DNA of 64,000 bases from IDS-8 sp964424805 (GTDB lineage: Bacteria > Pseudomonadota > Gammaproteobacteria > Steroidobacterales > Woeseiaceae), in the NCBI GenBank assembly GCA_964424805.1, contig CAYRKH010000002.1:69709-133708 (forward strand), read 5' to 3'. The position numbers and the translations under genes were made by a program. Under the pieces are notes generated by a model, which was given only the letters and a program-made list of their open reading frames with translations, was not told the origin of the DNA and did not search any database. This document shows, piece after piece, positions 44,032 to 52,823 of this stretch. Numbering within the stretch: position 1 is the stretch's first letter; each line of letters opens with the position of its first letter.

Positions 44032-45492
44032 TTAGTCGCCACCGCCCGGGTGCAGGGTCTGCAGCTTAACCTGCTTTACGGGAATCTGTGCCTTGAGCGG
44101 CCCGACTTCCTGCACCGGGCAGCCGCGCTCGCGTGCGATCGCGCGCGCGAGGTGATGGCCGCAGAAGCGGCCCTGGCACACACCCATACCGGCGCGCGTG
44201 AGGAGCTTCGCGGCGTCCGCGGTCGTGATATGCGGGTGTTCCTCGAGTGCCCGGTGCACGTCGGCGAAAGGAATCGATTCGCAGCGGCACAGCAGCGTCT
44301 CGGGTGTCACGGTCTCCTCGAACAGGCCCGGAGGCGGGGCCGATAACCGGTTGAGGGTGGCGGCGAAGGCGTCGCGCCATCTCAGCCGGCGCCGCGCCGG
44401 TGATGCCTGGCGCTCCGCCGGGCCGGCGTCGATCCGGTCCAGGGCCCGGAGGATGCCGATGCCGGCGACACGCCCCCTCTCCAGTGCCGCGTCGGCGCCT
44501 GCCATGCCGGTAATTTCGCCGGCGACGAAGAGGTTCGGGATGCTGGATTCGAACCAGCGGTCGTGCTCCACCGTCCAGCCTCCCGCATGCTCCCGCCACC
44601 GCACGCGGGCACCTGCCTGCCGCGCCAGCTCGGACGAAACCAGGAATCCATGACAGGTCCCGATGCGATCGCAGTCTATGCGGTGCGTTCCCTGCCACCC
44701 CGCCTGCTCACGGTGAGGCAGTCGTGCAATTTCCGCCCCCTCAACCCGGTGTTCGCCCAGCGCGCGGACGATGCTGCTCCGGAACAGGACCGGCACGCCC
44801 TTCTGTTGCAGCCGAAGCAGGATGCGCGCCGTCTCGGTGAGCTGGCGGCGATGGTATGCCATGACGATCGGGTTGCGCAGCACCTTCAGCGCATCCTGTT
44901 TCGGCTGTGTGAATACCACTCCGGCGACCTTGCCGCCGGCAGCGAGGAGCTGGTCGGCGACAACGAGCTGTAGCGGATGGTGACCGACGAACAGGAACCG
45001 TTCACCGGGGACGAGCTGTTGACTCTTTACGAACGCCTGGATGGCCCCAGCACCCATCACTCCCGGCAGCGTCCAGCCCGGGAACGGTAGCGGGCGTTCG
45101 TAGCATCCGGACGCCACCAGGACAGCATCGCAGGTGAGCGACTCGCAGGCGCTACCGCGCTGCAGCAGGATTTCATGACCGGGCGCCGCACTCTGACTGC
45201 TACGCCAGGGCGAGCTATTCGCAATGCCGAGCACCGTGGCGCCGAGATACCAGGAGAAGTCGGCGCTTTCGTCCACCGAGGCGAGCAGCGACTTCACCCC
45301 ACGGTACAGTTTCGCTGTCATCCAGTCCTGCACGCGAAACGAATGCGGCGGCTGCCTGAGGATCTGGCCGCCGGCGCGGGGCTGTTCGTCGATGAGCACG
45401 ATCTCGAGCCCGTGGCCGCGCAGGACCGATGCTGCCGACAGCCCGGCCGGTCCTGCGCCAACGATTGCCACGTCAAAATGACGAGCGTTCAT
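44032..45492 (-). CDS. FAD/NAD-dependent oxidoreductase alpha subunit, HcnB/opine-oxidase-like
   Basis: This protein of about 486 residues has the FAD loop VGAGPAGLSAASVLRG near its N-terminus and a second nucleotide-binding stretch in FLFVGHHPLQLVV. Its C-terminus carries a BFD-like FeS motif (LCRCESIPFADV, then GVCQGRFC). Such proteins pair with a small ferredoxin-like subunit and a DAO-type FAD subunit in hydrogen cyanide synthase, opine oxidase or hydroxyproline/amine dehydrogenases. The ATG overlaps the stop of the ferredoxin-like gene. The last base of the convergent Nramp-like gene is directly adjacent. Confidence 0.88.
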   Translation of the reverse strand: MNARHFDVAIVGAGPAGLSAASVLRGHGLEIVLIDEQPRAGGQILRQPPHSFRVQDWMTAKLYRGVKSLLASVDESADFSWYLGATVLGIANSSPWRSSQSAAPGHEILLQRGSACESLTCDAVLVASGCYERPLPFPGWTLPGVMGAGAIQAFVKSQQLVPGERFLFVGHHPLQLVVADQLLAAGGKVAGVVFTQPKQDALKVLRNPIVMAYHRRQLTETARILLRLQQKGVPVLFRSSIVRALGEHRVEGAEIARLPHREQAGWQGTHRIDCDRIGTCHGFLVSSELARQAGARVRWREHAGGWTVEHDRWFESSIPNLFVAGEITGMAGADAALERGRVAGIGILRALDRIDAGPAERQASPARRRLRWRDAFAATLNRLSAPPPGLFEETVTPETLLCRCESIPFADVHRALEEHPHITTADAAKLLTRAGMGVCQGRFCGHHLARAIARERGCPVQEVGPLKAQIPVKQVKLQTLHPGGGD

Positions 45493-45794
45493 GGTCCGAG
45501 GGTCTCCGCTTCCGGCACGCGGATTTGCAATCCCTCCTGCACCGGCGTGAGGCAGGCGCGGACGCGCTCGCTCGCGCCGTTCCGGTTTATGCTGACCAGG
45601 CATTCGAAACACACGCCCATGTTGCAGAACGGCGCGCGCGGCCGACCGTTCGAATCCAGCGACATCGTCAGCCTGCCGGCCGTGAGCAGGGCCGTAGCGA
45701 TCGATTCGCCCGGATAGGCGTCCACGGCTTCATCGTTGACGTAGATGCGAACCGCGGCGGGCCGCGTCACGTTTTGCGTAATGCGTGTGGTCAT
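45489..45794 (-). CDS. Small [2Fe-2S] ferredoxin-like subunit
   Basis: This 101-residue protein has a 2Fe-2S cysteine pattern of C57, C62, C65 (FCNMGVCFECLV) and C81 (RVRACL). It resembles the HcnA/SoxA-type small subunit that passes electrons between the two FAD subunits of opine or amine oxidases. It overlaps both neighbouring genes by ATGA and so is part of a tight three-gene unit. Confidence 0.9.
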   Translation of the reverse strand: MTTRITQNVTRPAAVRIYVNDEAVDAYPGESIATALLTAGRLTMSLDSNGRPRAPFCNMGVCFECLVSINRNGASERVRACLTPVQEGLQIRVPEAETLGP

Positions 45795-47005
45795 CAGACG
45801 CAGGCCATGAAGTTGTTGACGTGGCTGAACCGGGATGGGCTGTACAGCGTAATGTCCTGCGAAGTCCGGCCCTGGAGGATCAGTTCGCTGATGAGCCGTG
45901 CGTAGGTCGGCCCATGCGTAAAAGCTGCTCCACCCGCGGCGACGAAGAAGCCGGGAGCTTCGGGCACTTCACCGAGCAACGGCATCTGGTCCGCTGTCAC
46001 GCCCGTAATGCCGGTCCAGGTCCGGATGAGGTGACGGTCCCGCAGGGCGGGAACGAGCCGGCCGGCTACAGCAAGATTGCCGAGAAGGTTGTCGACCACC
46101 GGCTGGGCACGCTCATGCACGTTGAAACCGGCGCTGCCCTTTGCGAAGCGCCCCGGCCAGCCGCCGCCTATGAGCACGTTGCCGGCCGACACCTGCTTGA
46201 CGGTCAGCCTTTCGCTCGTGTGCTGCACGAGATGCGGGATGAGTGGCTCACTTCTCTCGAGCACGTTCATCAGCAGGGGCACGGCATAGATCGGCAGGTG
46301 GAGGTGCGCCATGGCGGCAATTTCAGCACACCAGGCATTGGCGGCGTTCAGCACGGCGCCGCTTGTGATCTCCCGGAGGCCATCGGCTGTTTCAACCCGG
46401 GTTTCCCATTCTCCGCCCGAGCGACCCAGGTTTGACACGCGCGCGTGGGTGCGCACGATAGCACCGGCCTCTACGGCTTTACGGGCGAACGCAACGGCAA
46501 CGACGCGCGGGTTTGCGTGTCCTTCGTGCGGGCAGTAGCCGGCGGCAATGACGGTGTCGTTGAGATAGGGTGCAAGACGGTGCACTTCGCTGCGCGACAG
46601 CAATCGGCTTGGCAGGCCCCAGCGATCCTGCAGCGCCTGCCGCTTCTCCAGCACCACCAGGTCTTCGGCCGTCTCGGCGACGATGAGGCCACCGCCCATC
46701 TCGACCTCCAGGTCGGCCTTGAGCTCGTCTTCGAGCCGTGTCCATTCCTCCATCGCCGTGAGGCTCAGCGGGATGACCTTGGCGAACTCGGCAGCCTGCT
46801 CGTCGCCGTACCGTATCAGGCGGTACTCGAGCTGGAAATGCAGCGATCCCGCGTTGCGCCCGGATGCTTCGCGATTGATGTCGCCGCGTTCCACCAGCAG
46901 CACATGCGCTCCGGCATTCGCCAGGAAGCTCGCCGCGGCACAGCCCACAAGGCCGCCGCCGATGACGGTTACATCGACGCGTTTCGGGAAGTTTTCGCCA
47001 TGCAC
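45794..47005 (-). CDS. DAO-family FAD oxidoreductase, beta subunit of an amine/opine-type oxidase
   Basis: About 403 residues. The N-terminal FAD loop VTVIGGGLVGCAAASFLA and the C-terminal GGGWPGRF and GVTADQMPLLGE match the D-amino-acid oxidase/sarcosine oxidase beta family (HcnC, OoxB, SoxB). The likeliest start is GTG at 47005; an ATG at 47095 would add 30 unrelated-looking residues. It is the first gene of the unit. Its upstream region contains LysR-type palindromes and it is divergent from an M24-like gene. The natural substrate (opine, D-amino acid, hydroxyproline) is not determined. Confidence 0.88.
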   Translation of the reverse strand: MHGENFPKRVDVTVIGGGLVGCAAASFLANAGAHVLLVERGDINREASGRNAGSLHFQLEYRLIRYGDEQAAEFAKVIPLSLTAMEEWTRLEDELKADLEVEMGGGLIVAETAEDLVVLEKRQALQDRWGLPSRLLSRSEVHRLAPYLNDTVIAAGYCPHEGHANPRVVAVAFARKAVEAGAIVRTHARVSNLGRSGGEWETRVETADGLREITSGAVLNAANAWCAEIAAMAHLHLPIYAVPLLMNVLERSEPLIPHLVQHTSERLTVKQVSAGNVLIGGGWPGRFAKGSAGFNVHERAQPVVDNLLGNLAVAGRLVPALRDRHLIRTWTGITGVTADQMPLLGEVPEAPGFFVAAGGAAFTHGPTYARLISELILQGRTSQDITLYSPSRFSHVNNFMACV

Positions 47006-47377
47006 CTGTCTGTCCCCGAGCCGCCGGTCCTGGGTCCCGAAACGGGAAGTGTCCTGTCGATGCCTTGTACCTCGGTCACTGCTGAAGGTCGGCACGTCGG
47101 CAGCAGATGATAGGGCGTGTTCGCGGGGACGGGCAAGGCGCGGCGATGGTTCTGGCCTGAGTTTCTGGTTGCGTTGACGACAACAGTCGCGGTAGCTGAT
47201 CCCTTTCAGGTCCCTGAAGTTGCAAACATTGCAACAAAGTCCCGTCCCGATGGGCTTGAACGTGCTCGCCGGGTGGTTACTGTATCCGGGAATTTGCCCG
47301 TGTAGCTCGACATTGCACCAGTATGAGGAAGACCCGCCAGCTTTTGCCTGATAACTACAAATAACAGGAGTTCTTCA
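47006..47377. promoter_or_regulatory. 370-bp divergent gap with one full and one partial LysR-type palindrome
   Basis: The space between the oxidase genes and the M24-like gene contains no gene that I can support. GTTGC-AAACATT-GCAAC (47219-47235) is a complete match to the shared palindrome; GTTGC-GTTGACG-ACAAC (47168-47184) is a one-base variant with centres 51 bp apart. AAAGTC follows the full site, as at two other sites. Confidence 0.55.
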
Positions 47378-48859
47378 ATGGCCGCCCCAAGAGTCTTATC
47401 CGCGATTCTCTCCCTGTCTGTCATGTGGGGGCTCAGTCATGCAGTAACGGCCGAATCCGCTCCGAGACAAAATGCCTCGACCGGTGAAACGGCTCTCGGG
47501 GAGGCGGAGTTACAGGAATGGAACAACAGAATCCGCAGGGAAAGATTCGATATCGTGCTGCCTCAAGCCATGAGGAACAACGGCGTCGACATGTGGATCT
47601 ACGTGATGAGGGAGACCATTCCGGACCCTTTCGGCGCAGAAGAGCTGGGGAGCACCTCCGGTGTATTCGTCTTCACCGACCGCGGCGGAGACCGGATAGA
47701 GCGCGCCGTGCTCGGGCGCCGCTGGGGCGCTTCACATTCCGCAGGGACATGGAAGCCTGACTGGAACACCAGGCTGGTCGAAGAATGTGACTGTTACGAC
47801 ATCGTTCACGACGCCGTTGTCGTGTGGGCGCCGCCGGGAGACGTGCTGACGGAATACGACTATCGGTTCAAGGGCCTCAGGGAATTCGTAGAGGCGCGCA
47901 AACCCGAACGCATTGCCGTAAATTACCTGCACGACCTCGGCCCCTGGCCGACCTTCACCGGCGCCTCCGACTTTACGGCGGCTCAGGACGGCATTTCGCA
48001 CACCGACTATGTCCTGTTGACCGAAGAGCTCGGTGACGAGTACGCCGGCAGGATTGTCTCCGGCGAATATGTCCTGATGGATTACCTCATGAGGAGGGGG
48101 CCGATTGAAATCGAACTCCTCAAGAAGTTGCGCAAGGACGAAGATGAGCGCGTAAAGGAGGCTTTTGCCAGGGTCGTACCCGGCGTGACCAGGAACCGCG
48201 ACGTGGGCTTGACCGTCTTCCGCTGGCGGGGCAGGGGAATATCCCAACGGGGGCGGTCGCCCGGGGAAGAAAACGTCGTGATACGGGGCGGCGATATCCT
48301 CGCGGCCCCGAGCCAGGGGACCTACGCCTACGTGTTACGCGAAGGGGAGACGGAGCCGCCGGCGGAAATCAGGAAGCTCTGGGCGACCTACAAGCAGATC
48401 GACGGGATCCTGGCGGAAAGCGTCAAGACCGGGCTCACCGCTCGCCAGATAGTGAGCAACTACAAGCCAAAATTCGAAAAGGCGGGGATCATTGTCCGGC
48501 GGGAGGAACTGCACCTGTTTCAACAGATGAACGATTTTCCTTCCTATACCGTAGGTTACGATCCGGGTAAAACGCACGTCGCGATCGATCTCCACGCGAT
48601 GGCGAAAGGGGCGCGCAAAAACAAGTACCAGAATCTCTTCGGGCCCAGGATTGGCTCCTACGGTTCGGAGTGGATGTGGGATATCCCGCTTCCCGCCAAC
48701 CACTTCTTCGTCCTGGAGTATTTCGTGTACATGCCCGCGCCTGTTGAAGGGGCAGAGGACCGGTATCTGTTCTGGTGGGATCACGAGCAGGTGCTTGCCA
48801 CCGAAAACGGCGTCGAGTACCTGTCGCCGCCCCAGAAGGACCTTTACCTCATCAAATAG
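47378..48859 (+). CDS. Exported M24-like protein with altered metal site
   Basis: A 493-residue protein with a signal peptide (MAAPRVLSAILSLSVMWGLS) and creatinase/aminopeptidase-like organisation, including an N-terminal domain (LPQAMRNNGVDMWIYVMRE) and the C-terminal region around AIDLHAMAKGARKNK. Usual metal-ligand segments are not intact: the segment RGGDILAAPSQGTYAYVL stands where the paired aspartates occur. FVLEYFVYMP retains one glutamate. Its catalysis is unclear. An AGGAG seven bases upstream supports the start. A full LysR-type palindrome lies about 150 bp upstream. Confidence 0.75.
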   Translation: MAAPRVLSAILSLSVMWGLSHAVTAESAPRQNASTGETALGEAELQEWNNRIRRERFDIVLPQAMRNNGVDMWIYVMRETIPDPFGAEELGSTSGVFVFTDRGGDRIERAVLGRRWGASHSAGTWKPDWNTRLVEECDCYDIVHDAVVVWAPPGDVLTEYDYRFKGLREFVEARKPERIAVNYLHDLGPWPTFTGASDFTAAQDGISHTDYVLLTEELGDEYAGRIVSGEYVLMDYLMRRGPIEIELLKKLRKDEDERVKEAFARVVPGVTRNRDVGLTVFRWRGRGISQRGRSPGEENVVIRGGDILAAPSQGTYAYVLREGETEPPAEIRKLWATYKQIDGILAESVKTGLTARQIVSNYKPKFEKAGIIVRREELHLFQQMNDFPSYTVGYDPGKTHVAIDLHAMAKGARKNKYQNLFGPRIGSYGSEWMWDIPLPANHFFVLEYFVYMPAPVEGAEDRYLFWWDHEQVLATENGVEYLSPPQKDLYLIK

Positions 48860-48865
48860 GATTTG

Positions 48866-49062
48866 GTTGCGGTGGCGCAACACAAGGCGGTCGGAACAAG
48901 GGCGCCGGGTCGGACGGTCGGTTGCCGATTCCGGTGCGGACAGGGTTGCAGCCATCGCAACAAAGTCTCGCATGAAGCGTTTCAGAGGGCGTGCTAACGT
49001 CGATGTAGCGACCCGTAACGGTGCGGCGTTCGCGCAACAACCAGGGTGGGTGGAGGTCCCAG
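48866..49062 (+). promoter_or_regulatory. Upstream region of the third TonB receptor with LysR-type palindrome
   Basis: GTTGC-AGCCATC-GCAAC (48945-48961), followed by AAAGTC, is a full match to the shared element. GTTGC-GGTGGC-GCAAC (48866-48881) is an imperfect relative with six rather than seven central bases. GGAGG precedes the receptor start. Confidence 0.55.
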
Positions 49063-51336
49063 ATGACAACAATCGAGAATCCGCGGCGGAAGAGTTCGGG
49101 CAGGGCAAGGCTGACGCTCGGCAGTGAAATGGGAGGAGTCGTGGCTTCCGGCTGTCTGGGACTTGCCGCCATGCTGTTGGCCGGTGGCGAGGCGGGCGCC
49201 CAGCAATCCGGCGATACCCCTCGTGCCGAGGCACAGATCGAACAGATCGTCGTGACCGCGCGTCGCCGTGAAGAGTCCCTGCAGGACGTTCCAATCAGTA
49301 TTTCGGCGTTCTCATCCGACTCGATTGAAAGCAACATGATCGGCGGTGTGGATGAGTACCTGTCACGCGCCCCGAACGTGAGCTTCACCTCGTCGGGAGC
49401 TCGCGATCGCAAGGAGTTCAGCATGCGCGGCGTGACCTCGCAAGAGGGAGGCGGCGCGTTTGGAATGTACATCGACGGGTTCAACGTGGTCGAAGGCACC
49501 CGCAACCCTGCTGTTATGGACCTGCAGCGGATCGAGGTCCTGCGAGGCCCGCAGGGCACCTACTTCGGACGCAACGCCGTAGGCGGGGCGATCAACATCA
49601 CGACGATGAAGCCCCAACAGGACTGGTTCGCGGAGTTTGGCCTGAAACTCGGGCGCTACTCGACCTATGAGTTGGATGGCGTGCTCAATGCGCCGCTCAT
49701 CGACGACACGCTTGCCGTCCGTGCGGCCGTGAAGTATCACGAAAGTGACGGTTACATCGAGAACATCAACCCGACGGGTGGGGGCAACGACTCCGAGTAC
49801 AAGTACGGCAGGCTGAGCCTGCGCTATACGCCCGTCGACAACCTGACGGTCGACCTGATCGGCGCCTGGTCACATGAGTCTGTCGGCATGCGCGAAGGCG
49901 TTCCCACGGGTGTCATGTCGCGTTTCGCTGCCAGCCTGTTCGGACCCGTCGCCGACCCTGACGGCGTCGGATTCTTCCCGCAGAACACCAACAGGGTGAA
50001 TTTCGACCGGCCACAAGAAGTAGGTACCGAGTACTACTACGTGATGGCGAATGTCAACTATGACTTCGATGCTTTTACCCTGACGAGCATTACGGGTTAC
50101 CTGAGCTCGGACCAGTTCCTGCTGGGCGATATCGACGGCAGCAGCTGGGATTATTTCTACGAGACGGTGCCGGTCTGGAACAATTCGACGAGCCAGGAGT
50201 TCCGTTTACAGTCCACCGGTACGAACACCGTTGACTGGACGGTGGGTGCCATCCTCAGCCGCGACCGGGACGGAGTAGACCAGTACACCTGGGTGGGCGA
50301 TGCCGAGATTTTCGGGCTGCCCTCCGGCTTCCAGATTTCCGCAAGCCTGGGGAACAACGAGACGATCAGCAAGGCGGTGTTCGGCGAGGTCGTGTGGCAC
50401 GTGAATGACCGCCTGGACCTGCTGCTGGGTATGCGGTACACGGACGAAGACCTGGACGTTTCGGAAACGAAGCTTGCCGCCGGCGGCGCCCTCGACTACG
50501 CGGTGACCGATTCGACGACGTTCGATGACTTCTCACCGAAGGTTTCGGTCAGCTACGACGTTACGGCGGATATGAGCGTCTACGGTTCTATCGCCAAGGG
50601 ATTCAAGGCCGGCGGCGTGCAGATCGGCAGTGGTTTTGAAGACACTTCCTATGCACCGGAGACCCTCTGGAGCTACGAAGTCGGCTTCAAATCCGAGTTG
50701 TTCGACAATCGTGCGCAGCTGAACGCCGCGCTATTCTACGCCGACTGGACGGACATGCAGGTTCCGTTTGCCGTCGCCGATGTCGATTCCGAAGGCAATA
50801 TCATCTTCAACGTCGGCATTCAAAACGCCGCAGAAGCCCGCAACTACGGCCTGGAGGCGGAGTTCAGGGCGCTGCTTACCGACAGTCTGACGGTTGGTTT
50901 GGGCGTCGGTTATCTCGATGCGCAGTTCGAAAAGTTCGAAAGCGCCTTCATTGACGGCGAGAACGTGGACCTCAGCGGCCAGGTTACACCCAATTCACCG
51001 AAATGGACCTTGAACGGCGATGCACAGTACGACTTCCCGGTGGGTAGTTATGACGGCTTCACCCGGCTCGAGTGGTACTACCGTGACGACACGTTGCCGA
51101 ACCTGACGGCGCTGGTGCGCCAGGAGGAGGGCTTCCCCTTCGTGGTGCCGAGCTACCATCACGTCAACCTCAGGGCGGGCGTCAAGAACGAACGCTATAG
51201 CCTGGTGGCGTACGTCGAGAACCTCTTCGATGAAGTGTATTTCACGAATGCCTACCAGAAGGCGTTCGTCAGCGGGCTCAACGTGGTGCCGTCCTACCAG
51301 ACCTGGGGCATCAAGTTCACGATGAGAACCAATTGA
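49063..51336 (+). CDS. TonB-dependent outer-membrane receptor
   Basis: This receptor of about 757 residues has a long N-terminal signal segment (VASGCLGLAAMLLAGGEAGAQ), a TonB-box/plug start IEQIVVTARRREESLQD, the plug motif RIEVLRGPQGTYFGRNAVGG, and a barrel ending KFTMRTN. The start at 49063 is preferred because GGAGG stands seven bases upstream; an upstream in-frame start at 49021 lacks this. The ligand is unknown. The esterase gene begins within its stop codon. It is a likely member of the LysR-type palindrome group. Confidence 0.92.
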   Translation: MTTIENPRRKSSGRARLTLGSEMGGVVASGCLGLAAMLLAGGEAGAQQSGDTPRAEAQIEQIVVTARRREESLQDVPISISAFSSDSIESNMIGGVDEYLSRAPNVSFTSSGARDRKEFSMRGVTSQEGGGAFGMYIDGFNVVEGTRNPAVMDLQRIEVLRGPQGTYFGRNAVGGAINITTMKPQQDWFAEFGLKLGRYSTYELDGVLNAPLIDDTLAVRAAVKYHESDGYIENINPTGGGNDSEYKYGRLSLRYTPVDNLTVDLIGAWSHESVGMREGVPTGVMSRFAASLFGPVADPDGVGFFPQNTNRVNFDRPQEVGTEYYYVMANVNYDFDAFTLTSITGYLSSDQFLLGDIDGSSWDYFYETVPVWNNSTSQEFRLQSTGTNTVDWTVGAILSRDRDGVDQYTWVGDAEIFGLPSGFQISASLGNNETISKAVFGEVVWHVNDRLDLLLGMRYTDEDLDVSETKLAAGGALDYAVTDSTTFDDFSPKVSVSYDVTADMSVYGSIAKGFKAGGVQIGSGFEDTSYAPETLWSYEVGFKSELFDNRAQLNAALFYADWTDMQVPFAVADVDSEGNIIFNVGIQNAAEARNYGLEAEFRALLTDSLTVGLGVGYLDAQFEKFESAFIDGENVDLSGQVTPNSPKWTLNGDAQYDFPVGSYDGFTRLEWYYRDDTLPNLTALVRQEEGFPFVVPSYHHVNLRAGVKNERYSLVAYVENLFDEVYFTNAYQKAFVSGLNVVPSYQTWGIKFTMRTN

Positions 51337-52259
51337 TGATGGCATCTCGCCGTTCGCTTCGGGTATCGACATTCCTGGTCTTGATCGGCGTAACGTTTGG
51401 AACAGGCTCCGTTTTGGGACAGGACTCGTCGACCTATTACACGGTCATGCATCCGGAGAAGTTCGAGATCGACTGGGCGGCGTTCTACCAGCAGGCAGAA
51501 CGCCGCACAGCGGCGATCCGTGAGCGGCTGCCGCACCACCTGGACCAGGCTTACGGCGAGCACCCGAAGCAGCGTCTCGACCTTTACCTGCCCGAAGGAG
51601 AGCCTGGCAACGCTCCCGTGTTCCTGTTCCTGCACGGCGGCGGCTTCTCCGAGGGCGACCGTGCGCAGTATGGCTATATAGCCGAGCCGTTCGCCGCGAA
51701 CGGCATCATCACGGCGGTTGCAAGCTATCGGCTGACAGGAGAAGGCTATAGTTATCCTGACCAGCCGGAAGACGTGAAGGCGGCGATAGAATGGCTGTAC
51801 CGGAACGTTTCACGGTTTGGCGGTGATCGACAGGCGCTGTACGTCGGTGGACATTCGGCAGGAGCGATACTCGCGGCGGACGTGGGCGTCGATCGTGCCT
51901 GGATGGAAGAACGAGGCATTCCCGCGAGCGCTCTCAAGGGCATCGCTCCGATCAGCGGACCCTACGATCTGAGGGGAGGGGCCTGGAAATATACGACCAC
52001 GCCCGAGACGGAAGTGCGGGCAAGCCCGGCTTTGCACATCGCTGACCCGGCACCCGCTGCTGTCGTAGTCGTCGGATCCGTCGAGCAGCCGTTCCTGGAT
52101 TCATCGGAGCAGTTCGTCGAACTGCTCCAGCAGGCCGGCGTTCCAGCCGCGCTGCTCGTGGCAGAGGAGAAGGATCACAAAGACACGGCCACGTTGCTCG
52201 GCGACGAGAACAGCGACATCTTCAGGGTTGTTCTCAACATGATCCGGGAAGGGAACTGA
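51336..52259 (+). CDS. Exported alpha/beta-hydrolase esterase (BD-FAE/HSL-like)
   Basis: A 307-residue alpha/beta hydrolase with a signal peptide (VSTFLVLIGVTFGTGSVLGQ). The oxyanion HGGGFSEGDR and nucleophile GGHSAGAIL show the carboxylesterase/hormone-sensitive-lipase subtype. KDHKDTATLL contains the probable catalytic histidine. The ATG overlaps the last base of the receptor stop. It is likely an exported esterase acting on the receptor's substrate. Confidence 0.9.
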   Translation: MMASRRSLRVSTFLVLIGVTFGTGSVLGQDSSTYYTVMHPEKFEIDWAAFYQQAERRTAAIRERLPHHLDQAYGEHPKQRLDLYLPEGEPGNAPVFLFLHGGGFSEGDRAQYGYIAEPFAANGIITAVASYRLTGEGYSYPDQPEDVKAAIEWLYRNVSRFGGDRQALYVGGHSAGAILAADVGVDRAWMEERGIPASALKGIAPISGPYDLRGGAWKYTTTPETEVRASPALHIADPAPAAVVVVGSVEQPFLDSSEQFVELLQQAGVPAALLVAEEKDHKDTATLLGDENSDIFRVVLNMIREGN

Positions 52260-52316
52260 GCCGACGGGGTCGGCGGCTGATGCGCCTACAGTGTTGCAGC
52301 TGGAGTTGACGCTTTG

Positions 52317-52787
52317 ATGACTACGTTCGTGAGATTTGCTGCCATATTGCTCCTGACCGTCTCGATGCAGGGGGTGAGTGCTGCGTCGGCGGCCGAATCG
52401 GGCGGCAACGTGCTCGTGGACATGTTCACCTGGTGGAACCAGGCAATCCAGACGGAAGGCGCCTTCACCGAAGAAGCGTTCGGCCGCTACTTCACGGAAG
52501 ATGCGCAAATCGTCGTGAACGGCAAAGCGAACGTGCGTGGCTTGCAGTCAATGGTGGAGCAGTTCCGACGCATACAACAGCGAACCGAGTACGTGGAGAT
52601 TGTCCTTCCTTTTGAGGAGGGCTTTCGCGACGGTAACAAAATTTTCACCTATCACCTGATCCGCGCTCGCGAAAACGGTGTCGACAGTCTCACGCACGTG
52701 ATGGGCTATGCACTAGTGGAAGATGGCAAGCTCGCCCTCGTGAACCTGCTGCACTATCCGGAACCGGCCGGCAAACGAGCGCAGTAA
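52317..52787 (+). CDS. Exported NTF2/SnoaL-like protein
   Basis: A 156-residue protein with a signal peptide (TTFVRFAAILLLTVSMQGVS) and one NTF2-like domain (FTWWNQAIQTEGAFTEEAF, RYFTEDAQIVVNG). Such proteins are often small binding proteins or isomerases. It sits downstream of the esterase gene. Function unknown. Confidence 0.75.
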   Translation: MTTFVRFAAILLLTVSMQGVSAASAAESGGNVLVDMFTWWNQAIQTEGAFTEEAFGRYFTEDAQIVVNGKANVRGLQSMVEQFRRIQQRTEYVEIVLPFEEGFRDGNKIFTYHLIRARENGVDSLTHVMGYALVEDGKLALVNLLHYPEPAGKRAQ

Positions 52788-52820
52788 AAAAGCCGCGCAG
52801 GCAATCTCCGCACCGGCGGC
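52786..52820 (-). terminator. Hairpin with T-run after the araC gene
   Basis: On the minus strand a GCCGC/GCGGC stem (52816-52820 with 52792-52796) is followed by six T (52791-52786), just after the araC stop. The stem is short and has a large internal loop, so efficiency is uncertain. Confidence 0.4.
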
Positions 52821-52823
52821 TGG

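Noticed and set aside
48866..48881. GTTGC-GGTGGC-GCAAC as a further LysR-type site
   Set aside because: The spacer is six rather than seven bases, which breaks the T-N11-A geometry; noted only as a degenerate relative.
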